Below, piece after piece: positions 35,939 through 45,031 of a DNA stretch of 64,000 bases (the stretch's first letter is position 1; each line of letters begins with the position of its first letter). Position numbers and translations under genes: made by a program. Source of the stretch: an uncultured Pseudomonadota bacterium (GTDB lineage Bacteria > Pseudomonadota > Gammaproteobacteria > Burkholderiales > SG8-39); the NCBI GenBank assembly GCA_903909415.1, contig CAIVVS010000260.1:5870-69869 (forward strand), written 5' to 3'. The notes beneath the pieces are model-generated. The model did not search any database. It had not been told where the DNA came from and saw only the letters and a program-made list of their open reading frames with translations.

Positions 35939-36625
35939 GTGTCCATCGAGAACAGCCTGCTTGCCGCCATCCCCCGGTCCGACTACCGCCGCCTGCTGCC
36001 CAGGATGGAAGCCGTCACCCTGGCATTCGGCGACGTCCTCTACGAACCGGGCGCAGCCATCCGCCACGTGTACTTTCCCGGCAATGCGATGTTGTCGCTG
36101 CTGACGCTGGCCGACGGCCACCTCGCGCTGGAAGTCGGGCTGATCGGCCGCGAAGGCATGCTGGGCTTGCCGCTGGTGCTGGGCAGCAAGGTGTCCCCAG
36201 TGCGCGTGCTCGTGCAGGGCGCCGGCAGCGCGTTGCGCATGACCGCGGCGTCATTCATGCGCGAGTTCCGCGTCAACGCCCCGCTGCGGCGCGAGCTGTA
36301 CGGATACACCTACGCACTGATGAACCAGGTATCGCAGACCGCCGCGTGCAACCGCTTCCACGTGGTCGAGCAGCGCCTGGCGCGCTGGCTGCTCATGACC
36401 CAGGATCGCGTCCGGACCGACGCCTTCCACATGACCCATGACTTCCTGTCGAACATGCTGGGCGTGCGGCGCGTCGGCGTGACCGAGGCCGCACAGGTGC
36501 TGCAGAAGCGCAGGCTGATCGACTACTCCCGCGGCAACATCACCATACTCGACAGGACCGGCCTGGAATCCGCCGCGTGCGCCTGCTACGACGTCGTGCG
36601 CGGCATGCACGAGCCGCGCCGCTGA
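35939..36625 (+). CDS. Crp/Fnr-family transcriptional regulator
   Basis: A 228-residue protein from a GTG at 35939. The sensor barrel runs about residues 10-125 (LAFGDVLYEPGAAIRHVYFPGNAMLSLLTLADG), and the C-terminal winged HTH contains MTHDFLSNMLGVRRVGVTEAAQVLQ. This is the Crp-like subgroup, common in Burkholderiales and Rhizobiales, whose recognition helix (RRVGVTEAA) lacks the FNR E-x2-SR. No ligand is predictable. Its true start is uncertain because no strong ribosome site is present. Confidence 0.82.
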   Translation: MSIENSLLAAIPRSDYRRLLPRMEAVTLAFGDVLYEPGAAIRHVYFPGNAMLSLLTLADGHLALEVGLIGREGMLGLPLVLGSKVSPVRVLVQGAGSALRMTAASFMREFRVNAPLRRELYGYTYALMNQVSQTAACNRFHVVEQRLARWLLMTQDRVRTDAFHMTHDFLSNMLGVRRVGVTEAAQVLQKRRLIDYSRGNITILDRTGLESAACACYDVVRGMHEPRR

Positions 36626-36676
36626 GCGGACGGCGGCGGGCCCGGCGGCACAACCGCCATCGGGCCCTGCCCCGGC

Positions 36677-37747
36677 TTACAGGCTGGGGTAGTCGGTGTA
36701 GCCCTTGGCACCGGGGGTGTAGAACGTGCCCATGTCCGGCGCATTCAGCGCGGCGCCCGCGCGCATGCGCGCAACCAGGTCGGGATTCGCCAGGAACGGA
36801 CGGCCGAAGCCGATCAGGTCCGCCTTGCCTGCCTGGAGTGCCGCTTCGGCGCTCTCGGCGTCGAAGCCGCCCGCGAGGATGAAAGTCCCCTTGAACGCGT
36901 CACGCAATCCTGCCTTGATCGCCTCGGGCACGGCCGGGGCGCCCATCGCCGAATGATCCAGTACGTGCAGGTAGGACAGCCGCAGCGCGGACAACTCCCG
37001 TGCGAGTTCCAGGAACTGCGCATCGGTGTCGGGAAAGCTGCCGGTGGCGTTGAAGGCGCCATGGGGCGACGGGCGGATGCCGACCCGTTCCGCCCCGATG
37101 GCCGCGACCGTGGCGCGCGCCACTTCCAGCGCGAAGCGGTTGCGCCCGGCGATGCTGCCGCCCCAGCCATCGGTTCGCTGGTTGACGTTGGCGTTGAGGA
37201 ACTGCTCGATCAGGTAGCCGTTGGCCGCATGCAGCTCGACACCGTCGAAGCCGGCTTCGACCGCGAGCTTCGCGGAATGCGCGTACTCCGCGATTGCGGC
37301 GGCGATGTCCTTGTCACCCATCGCGCGCGGCGTGCTGTGCGGCTGCATGCCCTTGGAATCCGTGTACATCTCGCCCGTGCAGGCGGCGGCCATCGGCCCG
37401 ACCACTTCCGCGCCGGCCGGCAGGTTCGCCGCCTGGGTCACGCGACCGGTGTGCATCAGCTGCACGTAGATCCTGCCGCCCTTGGCATGGACCGCGTCCG
37501 TGCAGAGCTTCCAGCCGGCGACCTGCGCCGCGTTGTACAGGCCGGGGATGCGCGGGTAGCCCAGGCCGTTGGGCGAGGGCGAGGTGCCCTCGGTGATGAT
37601 CAGCCCCGCGCTGGCACGCTGGCCGTAGTACTCCGCCATCAGGGCATTGGGGGTGTTGGCATCGACCGCGCGGCTGCGCGTCATCGGCGACATCACGGCG
37701 CGGTTGGCGAGTTTGAGCGATCCGGCGACATACGAATCAAACAGCAT
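36677..37747 (-). CDS. Old Yellow Enzyme-type NADH:flavin oxidoreductase (alkene reductase)
   Basis: A 356-residue FMN barrel enzyme related to NemA and xenobiotic reductases, which reduce activated C=C bonds, nitrate esters or N-ethylmaleimide with NAD(P)H. Visible: MSPMTRSRA at the N-terminus, the substrate- and FMN-binding region VQLMHTGR, HAANGYLIEQFLNANVNQRTDGWGGS near residue 180, and FGRPFLANPDL near the end binding the FMN phosphate. It is divergent from the gentisate-dioxygenase-like operon at 37952 and may act on an unsaturated intermediate, but this class also works in general detoxification. Confidence 0.92.
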   Translation of the reverse strand: MLFDSYVAGSLKLANRAVMSPMTRSRAVDANTPNALMAEYYGQRASAGLIITEGTSPSPNGLGYPRIPGLYNAAQVAGWKLCTDAVHAKGGRIYVQLMHTGRVTQAANLPAGAEVVGPMAAACTGEMYTDSKGMQPHSTPRAMGDKDIAAAIAEYAHSAKLAVEAGFDGVELHAANGYLIEQFLNANVNQRTDGWGGSIAGRNRFALEVARATVAAIGAERVGIRPSPHGAFNATGSFPDTDAQFLELARELSALRLSYLHVLDHSAMGAPAVPEAIKAGLRDAFKGTFILAGGFDAESAEAALQAGKADLIGFGRPFLANPDLVARMRAGAALNAPDMGTFYTPGAKGYTDYPSL

Positions 37748-37951
37748 GGTGGTTCCTCGGGGTGGGACCGGGGTGGGAAGGTGCGATGCGCCAGCATAGT
37801 CGCTGGCGCGGGCGGTATCCCGGAGATACAGCGTTCACGCGACGCGCAGTTCGGGCCAGCGCAACGCGGTGCAGCGCACCGACGGGCCGCCATGGACGCA
37901 CGGAGCCCCGTGATATCGTCGTGGCCATTGCTGCAAGCGCCTGGAGCCGCC

Positions 37952-38917
37952 ATGACCACCACCACCGCCCTGCCGGGCATGGGCACCCTGCCCGGACTCG
38001 AGCAGTCCGTCGGCAGCCTGAACCTGACGCCGGGATGGATACGCCGCGCCAAGCCCCTGCTGTGGCCGCAGATGAAATCCGATTTCGTCCCGGCGCACTG
38101 GCGCTGGACGGAGGCACGCGAGGCGCTGAATGCCGCGGCCGGCGTGATCAGCACCGAACTGGCCGAGCGCCGCAACCTGATCCTGCGCAACCCGGTCGCG
38201 GGCAACGACTTCGCGACGCTACGCACCATGGTGTGCGCCTACCAGACCATCCTGCCCGGCGAGAAGGCACGCTCCCACCGCCATGTGCCGCACGCGATGC
38301 GGGTGATCCTGGAGTCGCGCGGGTCCTATTCCATCGTCAACGGCGAAAAACACCCGATGGAAACCGGCGACATCGTGCTTACCCCCGGCGGCTCCTGGCA
38401 CGGCCACGGCCACGACGGCGCGGACCAGGCTTACTGGTGGGACGGGCTGGACGTGCCGCTCACCCACCTGCTGGAGCCGATGTTCTTCGAGGAACACCCC
38501 AAGGGCTGGGAAGACGTGGACCGCAGGACCGAGGTCTCGCCGATGCGCTTTCGCATGGCGGACATGCTGGCGCAACTCGATGCGGCCGCGCCGGACCCCA
38601 CCGGCCACTTCGGCGACACCATCAGCCTGTCCGCGCCGACCATGCCGACGCTCGCGCTCAAGGTCAGCCGCTGGGCTGCGGGCTGGACGTCGAGGCCGTA
38701 CCGCCGCACCGCCAACACGGTCTACGTCGTGATGCGCGGCTCGGGCCGCTCGCGCATCGGCGACGCGGACTTCGACTGGCAGTTCGGCGACACCATCGTC
38801 GCGCCCGGCTGGAACCGGATCGAGCACCACGCCGGCGAGGACAGCGTGCTGTTCTCGATGAGCGACGAGGAACTGATGCGCTGGACGCGCTACTACCGCA
38901 TCGAAGGGCTGGACTGA
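37952..38917 (+). CDS. gentisate 1,2-dioxygenase-like bicupin
   Basis: A 321-residue iron dioxygenase of the gentisate / 1-hydroxy-2-naphthoate / salicylate ring-cleaving family. The first cupin holds the metal site in HRHVPHAMRVILESRGSYSIVNGE and ETGDIVLTPGGSWHGHGHDG; the second cupin covers the C-terminal half (TVYVVMRGSGRSRIGDADFDW). It should open the ring of a hydroxylated aromatic acid between the carboxylate- and hydroxyl-bearing carbons. GGAG precedes ATG 37952. It is first in an operon with a TauD-like oxygenase (56 bp) and a Bug protein. Confidence 0.87.
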   Translation: MTTTTALPGMGTLPGLEQSVGSLNLTPGWIRRAKPLLWPQMKSDFVPAHWRWTEAREALNAAAGVISTELAERRNLILRNPVAGNDFATLRTMVCAYQTILPGEKARSHRHVPHAMRVILESRGSYSIVNGEKHPMETGDIVLTPGGSWHGHGHDGADQAYWWDGLDVPLTHLLEPMFFEEHPKGWEDVDRRTEVSPMRFRMADMLAQLDAAAPDPTGHFGDTISLSAPTMPTLALKVSRWAAGWTSRPYRRTANTVYVVMRGSGRSRIGDADFDWQFGDTIVAPGWNRIEHHAGEDSVLFSMSDEELMRWTRYYRIEGLD

Positions 38918-38973
38918 CGCGCGGACCGGGTGCACAGCGGGCGCGGTCAGGCACACAGAAAGAGGAGAAGGCA

Positions 38974-40056
38974 ATGGGAGATTTCCGCACTTACCGGAAC
39001 GCAGCCAGGCAAGCTGCCGTGGCCATGTCGCCGATCCGCGACCAGACCGCGTGGACGCCGGCGTCGCTGGCCGACGTCGGCCGCTGGAGCTACCACCTGG
39101 ACGACGCCGAGCGCGCGCAACTGGTCGCGGCCACCGCGGCGGCGCGCAAGGCCGGCGTCAAGCTGGAGGACGTGACGCGCCAGAACTTCGTCCTCGGCTC
39201 CTTTGCCACGCTGCTGGAGGACGTGCGCCAGGAACTGATGCACGGGCGCGGCATCGTCATGCTGCGCGGCTTTCCGGTGGAGCAACTCGACCAGGCCGGC
39301 CAGGCCATGGCCTACCTCGGCCTGGGCGCCTACCTCGGGCGGCGGCTGTCGCAGAACCGCGACGGCCACCTGCTGGGCCACGTGAAGGACCTGGGCGGAG
39401 ACTATGCCAACCCGAACGTGCGGGGCTACATGACGCGCGCCGAGATGCGCTTCCATTCCGACAGCTGCGACTATGTCGGCCTGCTCTGCCTGCGCACTTC
39501 GAAGAGCGGCGGCGAGAGCATGGTCACCAGCTCGGTGAGCGTCTACAACCGCATGCTGGAGAAGCGCCCGGACCTGGTGCAGGTGCTGGCGCAGGACCTG
39601 TACCGATCGCGCATGGGCGAAATCGGCCCCGGCGAGCAGCCGTGGTACACGCTGCCGATCTTCTGCTTCGCACAGGGGCGCTTCTATTCCGTGGGCGGAG
39701 GCATACGCCTGGACCATGCGCAGACCCTGCCCGGCGTGCCGAAGTACACCCCGGCCCAGAAGGAAGCGCTGGACCTGTACCGCGACACGGTGCGCGAGTG
39801 CGCCGCCGACATCCCCTTCCTGCCCGGGGACGTGCAGTTCCTGAACAATTACACCACCATGCACACCCGCCGGGCGTACGAGGACTGGCCGGAGCCGGAC
39901 CGCAAGCGCCACCTGCTGCGGCTCTGGCTGTCCGACCCGGAGAGCCAGCCAGCCGGCCTGTTGGAAGACAGCTTCCGCCGCGGCATCCTCCCCGCCCCGG
40001 GCGTGCAGCTGCACGCGCCGCTGGACGTGCACGACTCCATCGCCCTTGCGCACTGA
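38974..40056 (+). CDS. TauD/TfdA-family 2-oxoglutarate-dependent oxygenase
   Basis: A 360-residue Fe(II) oxygenase. The metal triad is visible as FHSDSCD (His-x-Asp, near residue 158) and MHTRRAYEDW (His near residue 295), with the oxoglutarate-binding Arg in RHLLRLWL. The family hydroxylates sulfonates, phenoxyacetates, carnitine precursors or aliphatic acids. RRLSQNRDGHLLGHVKDLG before the triad is seen in the gamma-butyrobetaine-like subgroup. A strong AGAGGAG precedes the ATG. It lies between the ring-cleaving dioxygenase and a Bug gene 7 bp downstream, so side-chain removal from an aromatic substrate is plausible but unproven. Confidence 0.87.
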   Translation: MGDFRTYRNAARQAAVAMSPIRDQTAWTPASLADVGRWSYHLDDAERAQLVAATAAARKAGVKLEDVTRQNFVLGSFATLLEDVRQELMHGRGIVMLRGFPVEQLDQAGQAMAYLGLGAYLGRRLSQNRDGHLLGHVKDLGGDYANPNVRGYMTRAEMRFHSDSCDYVGLLCLRTSKSGGESMVTSSVSVYNRMLEKRPDLVQVLAQDLYRSRMGEIGPGEQPWYTLPIFCFAQGRFYSVGGGIRLDHAQTLPGVPKYTPAQKEALDLYRDTVRECAADIPFLPGDVQFLNNYTTMHTRRAYEDWPEPDRKRHLLRLWLSDPESQPAGLLEDSFRRGILPAPGVQLHAPLDVHDSIALAH

Positions 40057-40063
40057 GGCTGAC

Positions 40064-41113
40064 ATGAATCGACCCACGAGCGACACCTTTCGCGACACCA
40101 TGCACGCAACCACGTCCGCAACCACGCGACGCCCCGCCCGGCACCGCATCGCACGGTCCATCGTTGCCGTGGCGGCGCTGCTCGGTACCCTGGCCGCGCT
40201 TCCCGCGGCCTCGCAGTCCTACCCGAACCGGCCGCTGCGCCTGGTGGTGAACTTCCCGCCCGGCGGCGTCAACGACGTGACCGCGCGCATCGTCGCGCCG
40301 CACCTGTCCAAGGCGCTCGGCCAGCCCGTGGTGATCGACAACAAGCCGGGGGCCGGCACCACCATCGGCACGGACTTCGTCGCCAAGTCCGCGCCGGACG
40401 GGCACGTGCTGATGATCGCGGCCTCGTCGACGGCCATCGTGCCCTCGCTGTACAGGACGCTTCCCTACGACGCGCGACGCGACCTCGCGCCGGTGGCGCA
40501 GATCGCCAGCACCACGAACTACCTGCTGGTGTCGCCGAAGTCCAGCGTCCGCAACGTGGCCGAACTGGTGGAGTTCGCCAGGCGCAACCCCGGCAAGCTC
40601 AACTACGCTTCCAGCGGCAACGGCAGCAGCACCCACCTGATCGTCGAGCTCATGAAGTACCACGCGAAGTTCAGCGCGCTGCACATCCCGTTCAAGGGAG
40701 TGGGCCCGGCGATGGCCGCCCTGCTCGCCGGCGACGTGGATTTCCTGTTCGATGCCGGCCCGGCGTCCGCGCCGTCCATCATGGCGGGCAAGGCGCGCCT
40801 GCTGGCGGTGTCCACGCGGTCCCGCAGCCCCCTGTTCCCGGACGCACCCACGCTGGTGGAATCGGGGTTCCCCGACATCGACATCGATTCCTGGACCGGC
40901 GTGATGGCCACCGGCGGGACGCCCAACGCGGTGCTGGAGCGGGTCTCGTCGGAACTGCGTTCCATCGTGCAGATTCCCGAGGTGAGTTCCGCATTCGAGA
41001 AACTGGGGATGGCCGTGCGCTACACCAACCCGCAGGAGTTCGCCGCGTTCTTCGACATGGAGATCAGGCGCTGGGCCGTGGCGGTGAAGTTCTCCGGCGC
41101 GCAGGCGGACTGA
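40064..41113 (+). CDS. Bug/TctC-family substrate-binding protein, third gene of gentisate-type operon
   Basis: A 349-residue paralogue. From ATG 40064 there is a 30-residue Arg/Thr-rich lead before the hydrophobic part of the signal (SIVAVAALLGTLAALPAASQS); ATG 40100 would give a more usual signal but lacks a ribosome site, while GAGG precedes 40064. The pocket reads LVVNFPPGGVNDVT, with NFPPGGVND in place of PFPPGG. Only 7 bp separate it from the TauD-like gene, so it is firmly part of the operon. The ycgR gene follows by 31 bp. Confidence 0.92.
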   Translation: MNRPTSDTFRDTMHATTSATTRRPARHRIARSIVAVAALLGTLAALPAASQSYPNRPLRLVVNFPPGGVNDVTARIVAPHLSKALGQPVVIDNKPGAGTTIGTDFVAKSAPDGHVLMIAASSTAIVPSLYRTLPYDARRDLAPVAQIASTTNYLLVSPKSSVRNVAELVEFARRNPGKLNYASSGNGSSTHLIVELMKYHAKFSALHIPFKGVGPAMAALLAGDVDFLFDAGPASAPSIMAGKARLLAVSTRSRSPLFPDAPTLVESGFPDIDIDSWTGVMATGGTPNAVLERVSSELRSIVQIPEVSSAFEKLGMAVRYTNPQEFAAFFDMEIRRWAVAVKFSGAQAD

Positions 41114-41144
41114 GCCGGGTGACCGCGCGCACGCGCGACTCAAC

Positions 41145-41882
41145 ATGACGGACAAGCAGGGCGACCAGCCCGCGGAGCCGCATCACGGGAGCGAGTTGCT
41201 GTTCCGCTCGCACATCGAGATCGGGCGCATCCTCGATTCGCTGGTGCTCAGCAAGACCACCCTGCTGGGCGAGTCCAAGGGGCTGGGCAGACCCTTCATG
41301 ACGCACCTGCTTCACGTGGACCCGGTGCGCGAGCGCTTCGTGGTCAGCGCCCCTGCGGACGCCCCGGCTACGCTGCAGGCGCTCAAGCGCGAACCGGTGA
41401 ATTTCGTCGCCCATGTGGACGGCTCGCGGGTCGAGTTCGAGGTGTCGGCGCCGGCCAGCGCGCGGCACGAAGGTCGGCCGGTGCTGGTCTACGCGTTTCC
41501 CGCGGCGCTTGCGCGCACCCAGCGGCGCGAGCATCCGCGCATACCGGTGCCGCACGACCTGCCGCTGCGCTGCATCGCCGACAACGCCGGCATCACGCCC
41601 TTCGAGGCCGAGGTCACCGACATCAGCCTGGCGGGCTTCGGCGCCATCGTGTTCAACGCCGACATCCGCCTGCAGCCCGGAACGATCCTGCGCGGCTGCC
41701 GGATCGTGCTGCCGGATCACAACCCGGTGATCGTGGACGCGGAAGTGCGCTACACCGTGCCCGTGGTCCGCGCCGACGGATCTCTGGCGCACCGCTCGGG
41801 CGTGCGCTTCCTGAGCGGTGCGGCGTACCTGCAGCCGCTGATCGACAAGTTCATCGAGGCGCTGGAGGCGGACGGGAAATGA
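41145..41882 (+). CDS. ycgR: flagellar brake protein YcgR (PilZ domain)
   Basis: A 245-residue c-di-GMP effector that slows the flagellar motor when the second messenger is high. The N-terminal YcgR domain covers residues about 15-115. The PilZ domain starts with RTQRREHPRIP (R-x3-R type motif near residue 125) and DISLAGFG (D-x-S-x2-G near 160), the two c-di-GMP-binding motifs, both intact. It sits just behind a catabolic operon with no flagellar genes in the window; it may be read from the upstream promoter or from one of its own. Confidence 0.9.
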   Translation: MTDKQGDQPAEPHHGSELLFRSHIEIGRILDSLVLSKTTLLGESKGLGRPFMTHLLHVDPVRERFVVSAPADAPATLQALKREPVNFVAHVDGSRVEFEVSAPASARHEGRPVLVYAFPAALARTQRREHPRIPVPHDLPLRCIADNAGITPFEAEVTDISLAGFGAIVFNADIRLQPGTILRGCRIVLPDHNPVIVDAEVRYTVPVVRADGSLAHRSGVRFLSGAAYLQPLIDKFIEALEADGK

Positions 41883-41892
41883 GCGGCGCCGC

Positions 41893-42720
41893 CTAGCGCT
41901 TGTCCCCTGCGCTCTCCGGCGCGCCGGGGCCGGCAGCGCCGCGCCGGTAGACCACGTGGTAGACCAGCGCCACCATCACGCTGCCACCCACGATGTTGCC
42001 CAGCACCACGGGGACCAGGTTGGACCACAGGCCGCCTGCCTGCACCACGCCGCCGGCGGCGGCCTGCAGCATCATCCCCATGGGCAGGAAGTACATGTTG
42101 GCGACCGAGTGCTCGAAGCCAGCCGCGACGAACGCCGCCACCGGCAGCACGATGGCGACGGCCTTGTCCGTCACGCTGTGCCCGGCCAGCGTCATCCACA
42201 CCGCGAGGCACACCAGCACGTTGCACAGTACCCCGCGGAAGAACGCCGTCCAGAAAGGCAGCGAGGATTTGGCCTCGGCGATGCGCAGGTACGCCCTGGC
42301 GATCGCCCCGCCGTTCATGTCGGTGTGCCCGGACAGGACGACCAGGGCCGCCAGGCCCGCGGCGCCGGCGAAGTTGGCCACGCCGACCACCAGCCAGTTG
42401 CGCAGCACCTCGGTGCTACTGATGCTGCCGTGCGCCCAGGCCATGGCGAGCAGGTTGTTGCCCGTGAACAGTTCCGCGCCGGCCACGACGACCAGCAGCA
42501 GGCCCAGCGAGAAGACCGCGCCTCCCAGCACGCGTCCGGCGGCGAATCCCAGCGACGGGTCGCTGATGACCAGCACGTAGAACATCGATCCCAGTCCGAT
42601 GAAGGCGCCGGCCATCATCCCCAGCATCGCCAGCGGTAGCAACGCCATGCGCGCCTTGGCAACCCCCACGCCTTCCACGCGCGCGGCGATCTCCTTCGGT
42701 GAATAGGCGTCGAATTCCAT
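41893..42720 (-). CDS. formate/nitrite transporter family channel (FocA/NirC-like)
   Basis: A 275-residue inner-membrane protein with the six-helix FNT layout. Signatures: AELFTGNNLLAMAW in the second repeat, FFRGVLCNVLVCLAVWM, and AAGFEHSVANMYFLPMGM, which contains the pore histidine. FNT pentamers pass formate, nitrite or hydrosulfide. The N-terminal MEFDAYSPKEIAARVEGVGVAKA helix is typical. ATG 42720 has GGGA upstream. A 14-bp tandem repeat lies just before the start. No formate or nitrite enzyme gene is adjacent, so the physiological anion is open. Confidence 0.93.
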   Translation of the reverse strand: MEFDAYSPKEIAARVEGVGVAKARMALLPLAMLGMMAGAFIGLGSMFYVLVISDPSLGFAAGRVLGGAVFSLGLLLVVVAGAELFTGNNLLAMAWAHGSISSTEVLRNWLVVGVANFAGAAGLAALVVLSGHTDMNGGAIARAYLRIAEAKSSLPFWTAFFRGVLCNVLVCLAVWMTLAGHSVTDKAVAIVLPVAAFVAAGFEHSVANMYFLPMGMMLQAAAGGVVQAGGLWSNLVPVVLGNIVGGSVMVALVYHVVYRRGAAGPGAPESAGDKR

Positions 42721-42729
42721 GTCCCTGTC

Positions 42730-42757
42730 CGCTTGTCCGTGGTCGCTTGTCCGTGGT
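42730..42757. repeat. tandem duplication of a 14-bp unit
   Basis: CGCTTGTCCGTGGT occurs twice head-to-tail (42730-42743, 42744-42757) and a partial third copy follows (CCGT). It lies 10 bp upstream of the formate/nitrite channel start, in its leader or promoter. Such repeats can change copy number by slippage, which would alter spacing ahead of the gene. Confidence 0.7.
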
Positions 42758-42925
42758 CCGTCCCCGTAGCGTACCGCCATTGCGCAAGCCCGGCGTCACG
42801 GCGGCAACGGTGCGCGCGCCCTGCCGGCGCGGGGACCCGCCCGGACCGTCGTTGCGCGTAGACTGGCGCGACGTCCCGGCCGGACAACCATGGCTGCGGG
42901 GCACAACCAACGGGGAGGAGACCTC

Positions 42926-44062
42926 ATGGGGAAGATCGAAACGAACGATTGCACTGCGCAGGGCCACGCGGCTGCGGGCTGCGGGTGTGTCACGGATGCG
43001 ACGGGCACGACAGGCGCGACGGGCTTCGGCTCGCGGCGCGGCTTCATGCAGGCCCTGGGCGCGATCGGCGCGGCCGCCACCCTCCCCTCCTGCAGCAGCA
43101 CCGGCACCTCCGCCCCGCCCAGGCTGGTCGACACGCACCACCACTTCTATCCCCCCGAGTACCAGAAGGCCTGGCTCGACTGGGAAGTCGAGCGCAAGAT
43201 CCCCCATTTCACGCAGCAGGTCGGCTGGACGGTCCAGAAGGCGCTGGCGGACATGGACAAGGCCGGCGTGCGCACGGCCATCCTGTCGCTCGCATCCACG
43301 CCCGGGGTGTGGTTCGACAAGGGACCGGCCGCGGCCATCGCCATGGCGCGCACCTGCAACGAGTTCGGTGCGAAGATGGTGCGCGACCACCCGGGCCGCT
43401 TCGGCCTGTTCGCTACCCTGCCGATGCTGGACGTGGAAGCCAGCCTGAAGGAAATCGCCTATGCCTTCGACGTGCTCAAGGCCGACGGCGTGGGACTTCA
43501 GACCAACTACGGCGACAAGTGGCCGGGCGACCCGGCCTACAAGGCGGTGTTCGACGAGCTCAACCGCCGCAAGGCGGTGGTGTACTTCCACCCGCTGGTG
43601 GCGAGCTGCTGCGGGCGCCTGAGCGTGGGTACCTTCCCGGCCGTGCTGGAAGTGCCGCACGACACCACGCGCGCGGTTGCCAGCCTGCTGCTGTCGGGGA
43701 CCCTGGCGCGCAACCGTGATACCAAGTGGCTGTTCAGCCATGCCGGCGGCACCGTGCCCATGCTGGCCGGGCGCATGGACTACTTCTTCAAGTTCCGCCC
43801 CGATGCGAAGAACATCGCGCCCGAGGGCTTCGAGGCGGAGTTCCGCCGGCTGTACTACGACACCGCCAACGCCACGCACCCGTCCTCGATGGCGGCGCTG
43901 CTCAAGCTGGTGCCGGAGTCGCAGGTGGTGTTCGGCACCGACTACCCGTATGTGCCGATGGACACGCAAGCCGATGCGGTCCGCAAGCTGGGTCTGCCCG
44001 AGTCCACCGTGCGCGCGATCGAATCCGGCAACGCGGTGAACCTGTTGCCGCGCCTGCGCTGA
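42926..44062 (+). CDS. exported amidohydrolase of the ACMSD-like family
   Basis: A 378-residue metal-dependent hydrolase or decarboxylase related to aminocarboxymuconate-semialdehyde decarboxylase. Metal ligands are visible in [11 protein letters not shown] (His-x-His near residue 70), [15 protein letters not shown] and [11 protein letters not shown]. Unusually it has a twin-arginine-like leader, [22 protein letters not shown], with a possible lipidation Cys, so it appears to be exported to the periplasm or anchored, whereas ACMSD enzymes are cytoplasmic. A very strong GGGGAGGAG precedes the ATG at 42926. It may decarboxylate or hydrolyse an aromatic acid outside the cytoplasm. Confidence 0.85.
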   Translation: MGKIETNDCTAQGHAAAGCGCVTDATGTTGATGFGSRRGFMQALGAIGAAATLPSCSSTGTSAPPRLVDTHHHFYPPEYQKAWLDWEVERKIPHFTQQVGWTVQKALADMDKAGVRTAILSLASTPGVWFDKGPAAAIAMARTCNEFGAKMVRDHPGRFGLFATLPMLDVEASLKEIAYAFDVLKADGVGLQTNYGDKWPGDPAYKAVFDELNRRKAVVYFHPLVASCCGRLSVGTFPAVLEVPHDTTRAVASLLLSGTLARNRDTKWLFSHAGGTVPMLAGRMDYFFKFRPDAKNIAPEGFEAEFRRLYYDTANATHPSSMAALLKLVPESQVVFGTDYPYVPMDTQADAVRKLGLPESTVRAIESGNAVNLLPRLR

Positions 44063-44170
44063 CCGGCGGCGACGGCGACCAGGCTGCGGCACGGCGCTCC
44101 CGCCCCCACCGGGCGCGGGAGCGCGCGTGACAAGCTGGGATAAACTGGCGCCTGCCCAGCAGGAACTCCA

Positions 44171-45031
44171 ATGGAATCAGACACCAGCCCCTCATTCGAA
44201 GTCCGCACCGGCGTCGAGTATGCCGTCCACGACGGCCACAGCCTCAAGGGCGACTGGTACGCGCCCAAGGCACCCGGCGCCCATCCGGCCATCGTCGCGA
44301 TCCACGGTGGCGGCTGGCAGATGGGCGCGCCCTCCTCCTACCAGTACTGGGGACCGTGGCTGGCCGAGCGCGGCTACGTGCTGTTCTCCGCCACCTATCG
44401 CCTGTCCAGGCCCGGCAGGAAGTCCTTCCCCGAGGCCCTGCACGACATCCGCGCCGCAGTGCAGTTCCTGAAGGGGCGGGCGGGCGAACTGCGCGTGGAC
44501 CCGGAGCGCGTGGGCGCGATGGGCGATTCCGCCGGCGGCCACCTCGCGGCGCTGGTCGCGCTGGCCGGCGACGACCCGATGTTCGCCGCCACCCAGCCGG
44601 CCAGCCCGTACTCGGGGATCAGCAGCAGGCTCAAGGCGGTGGTGCCGGTCTACGGCGTGTTCGACCTGTACCAGCAGTGGCTGCACGACCTGCCGCTGCG
44701 GCCGCGCGATTCCATCGTCGAGAAGCACCTCGGCGTGAGCGCGATCGATGACAAGCGCGCCTACTTCGACGCCTCGCCCTCGTCCTGGGTGAGCGGCAGG
44801 AACAATGCCACCGCGTTCCTGGTCGCGTGGGGCACGCGCGACGACATCGTCGACCCGGTCACCCAATCCGAGGCCTTCCTCGCGACGCTGAAGCAGGCCG
44901 GCCACTTCGTGCGCCCGGTGGTGCTGGAAGGCGCCCCGCATTTCTGGATGTCCGAACCGCTGGACGAGCCCGGCAGCCCCGCCGGCTTCCTCGCCCCGCG
45001 CCTGTTGCGCTTCCTGGAGCAAAGACTGTGA
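44171..45031 (+). CDS. alpha/beta hydrolase (esterase, HSL/BD-FAE-like)
   Basis: A 286-residue hydrolase. IHGGGWQMG (about residue 43) gives the oxyanion hole of hormone-sensitive-lipase-type esterases; GDSAGGH (about 118) carries the nucleophilic Ser; WGTRDDIVDP and GAPHFWMSEP hold the likely Asp and His. No signal peptide is seen, so it is cytoplasmic. AGGAA precedes the ATG. Its stop codon overlaps the GTG start of a second hydrolase gene, so they are translated together. Confidence 0.9.
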   Translation: MESDTSPSFEVRTGVEYAVHDGHSLKGDWYAPKAPGAHPAIVAIHGGGWQMGAPSSYQYWGPWLAERGYVLFSATYRLSRPGRKSFPEALHDIRAAVQFLKGRAGELRVDPERVGAMGDSAGGHLAALVALAGDDPMFAATQPASPYSGISSRLKAVVPVYGVFDLYQQWLHDLPLRPRDSIVEKHLGVSAIDDKRAYFDASPSSWVSGRNNATAFLVAWGTRDDIVDPVTQSEAFLATLKQAGHFVRPVVLEGAPHFWMSEPLDEPGSPAGFLAPRLLRFLEQRL

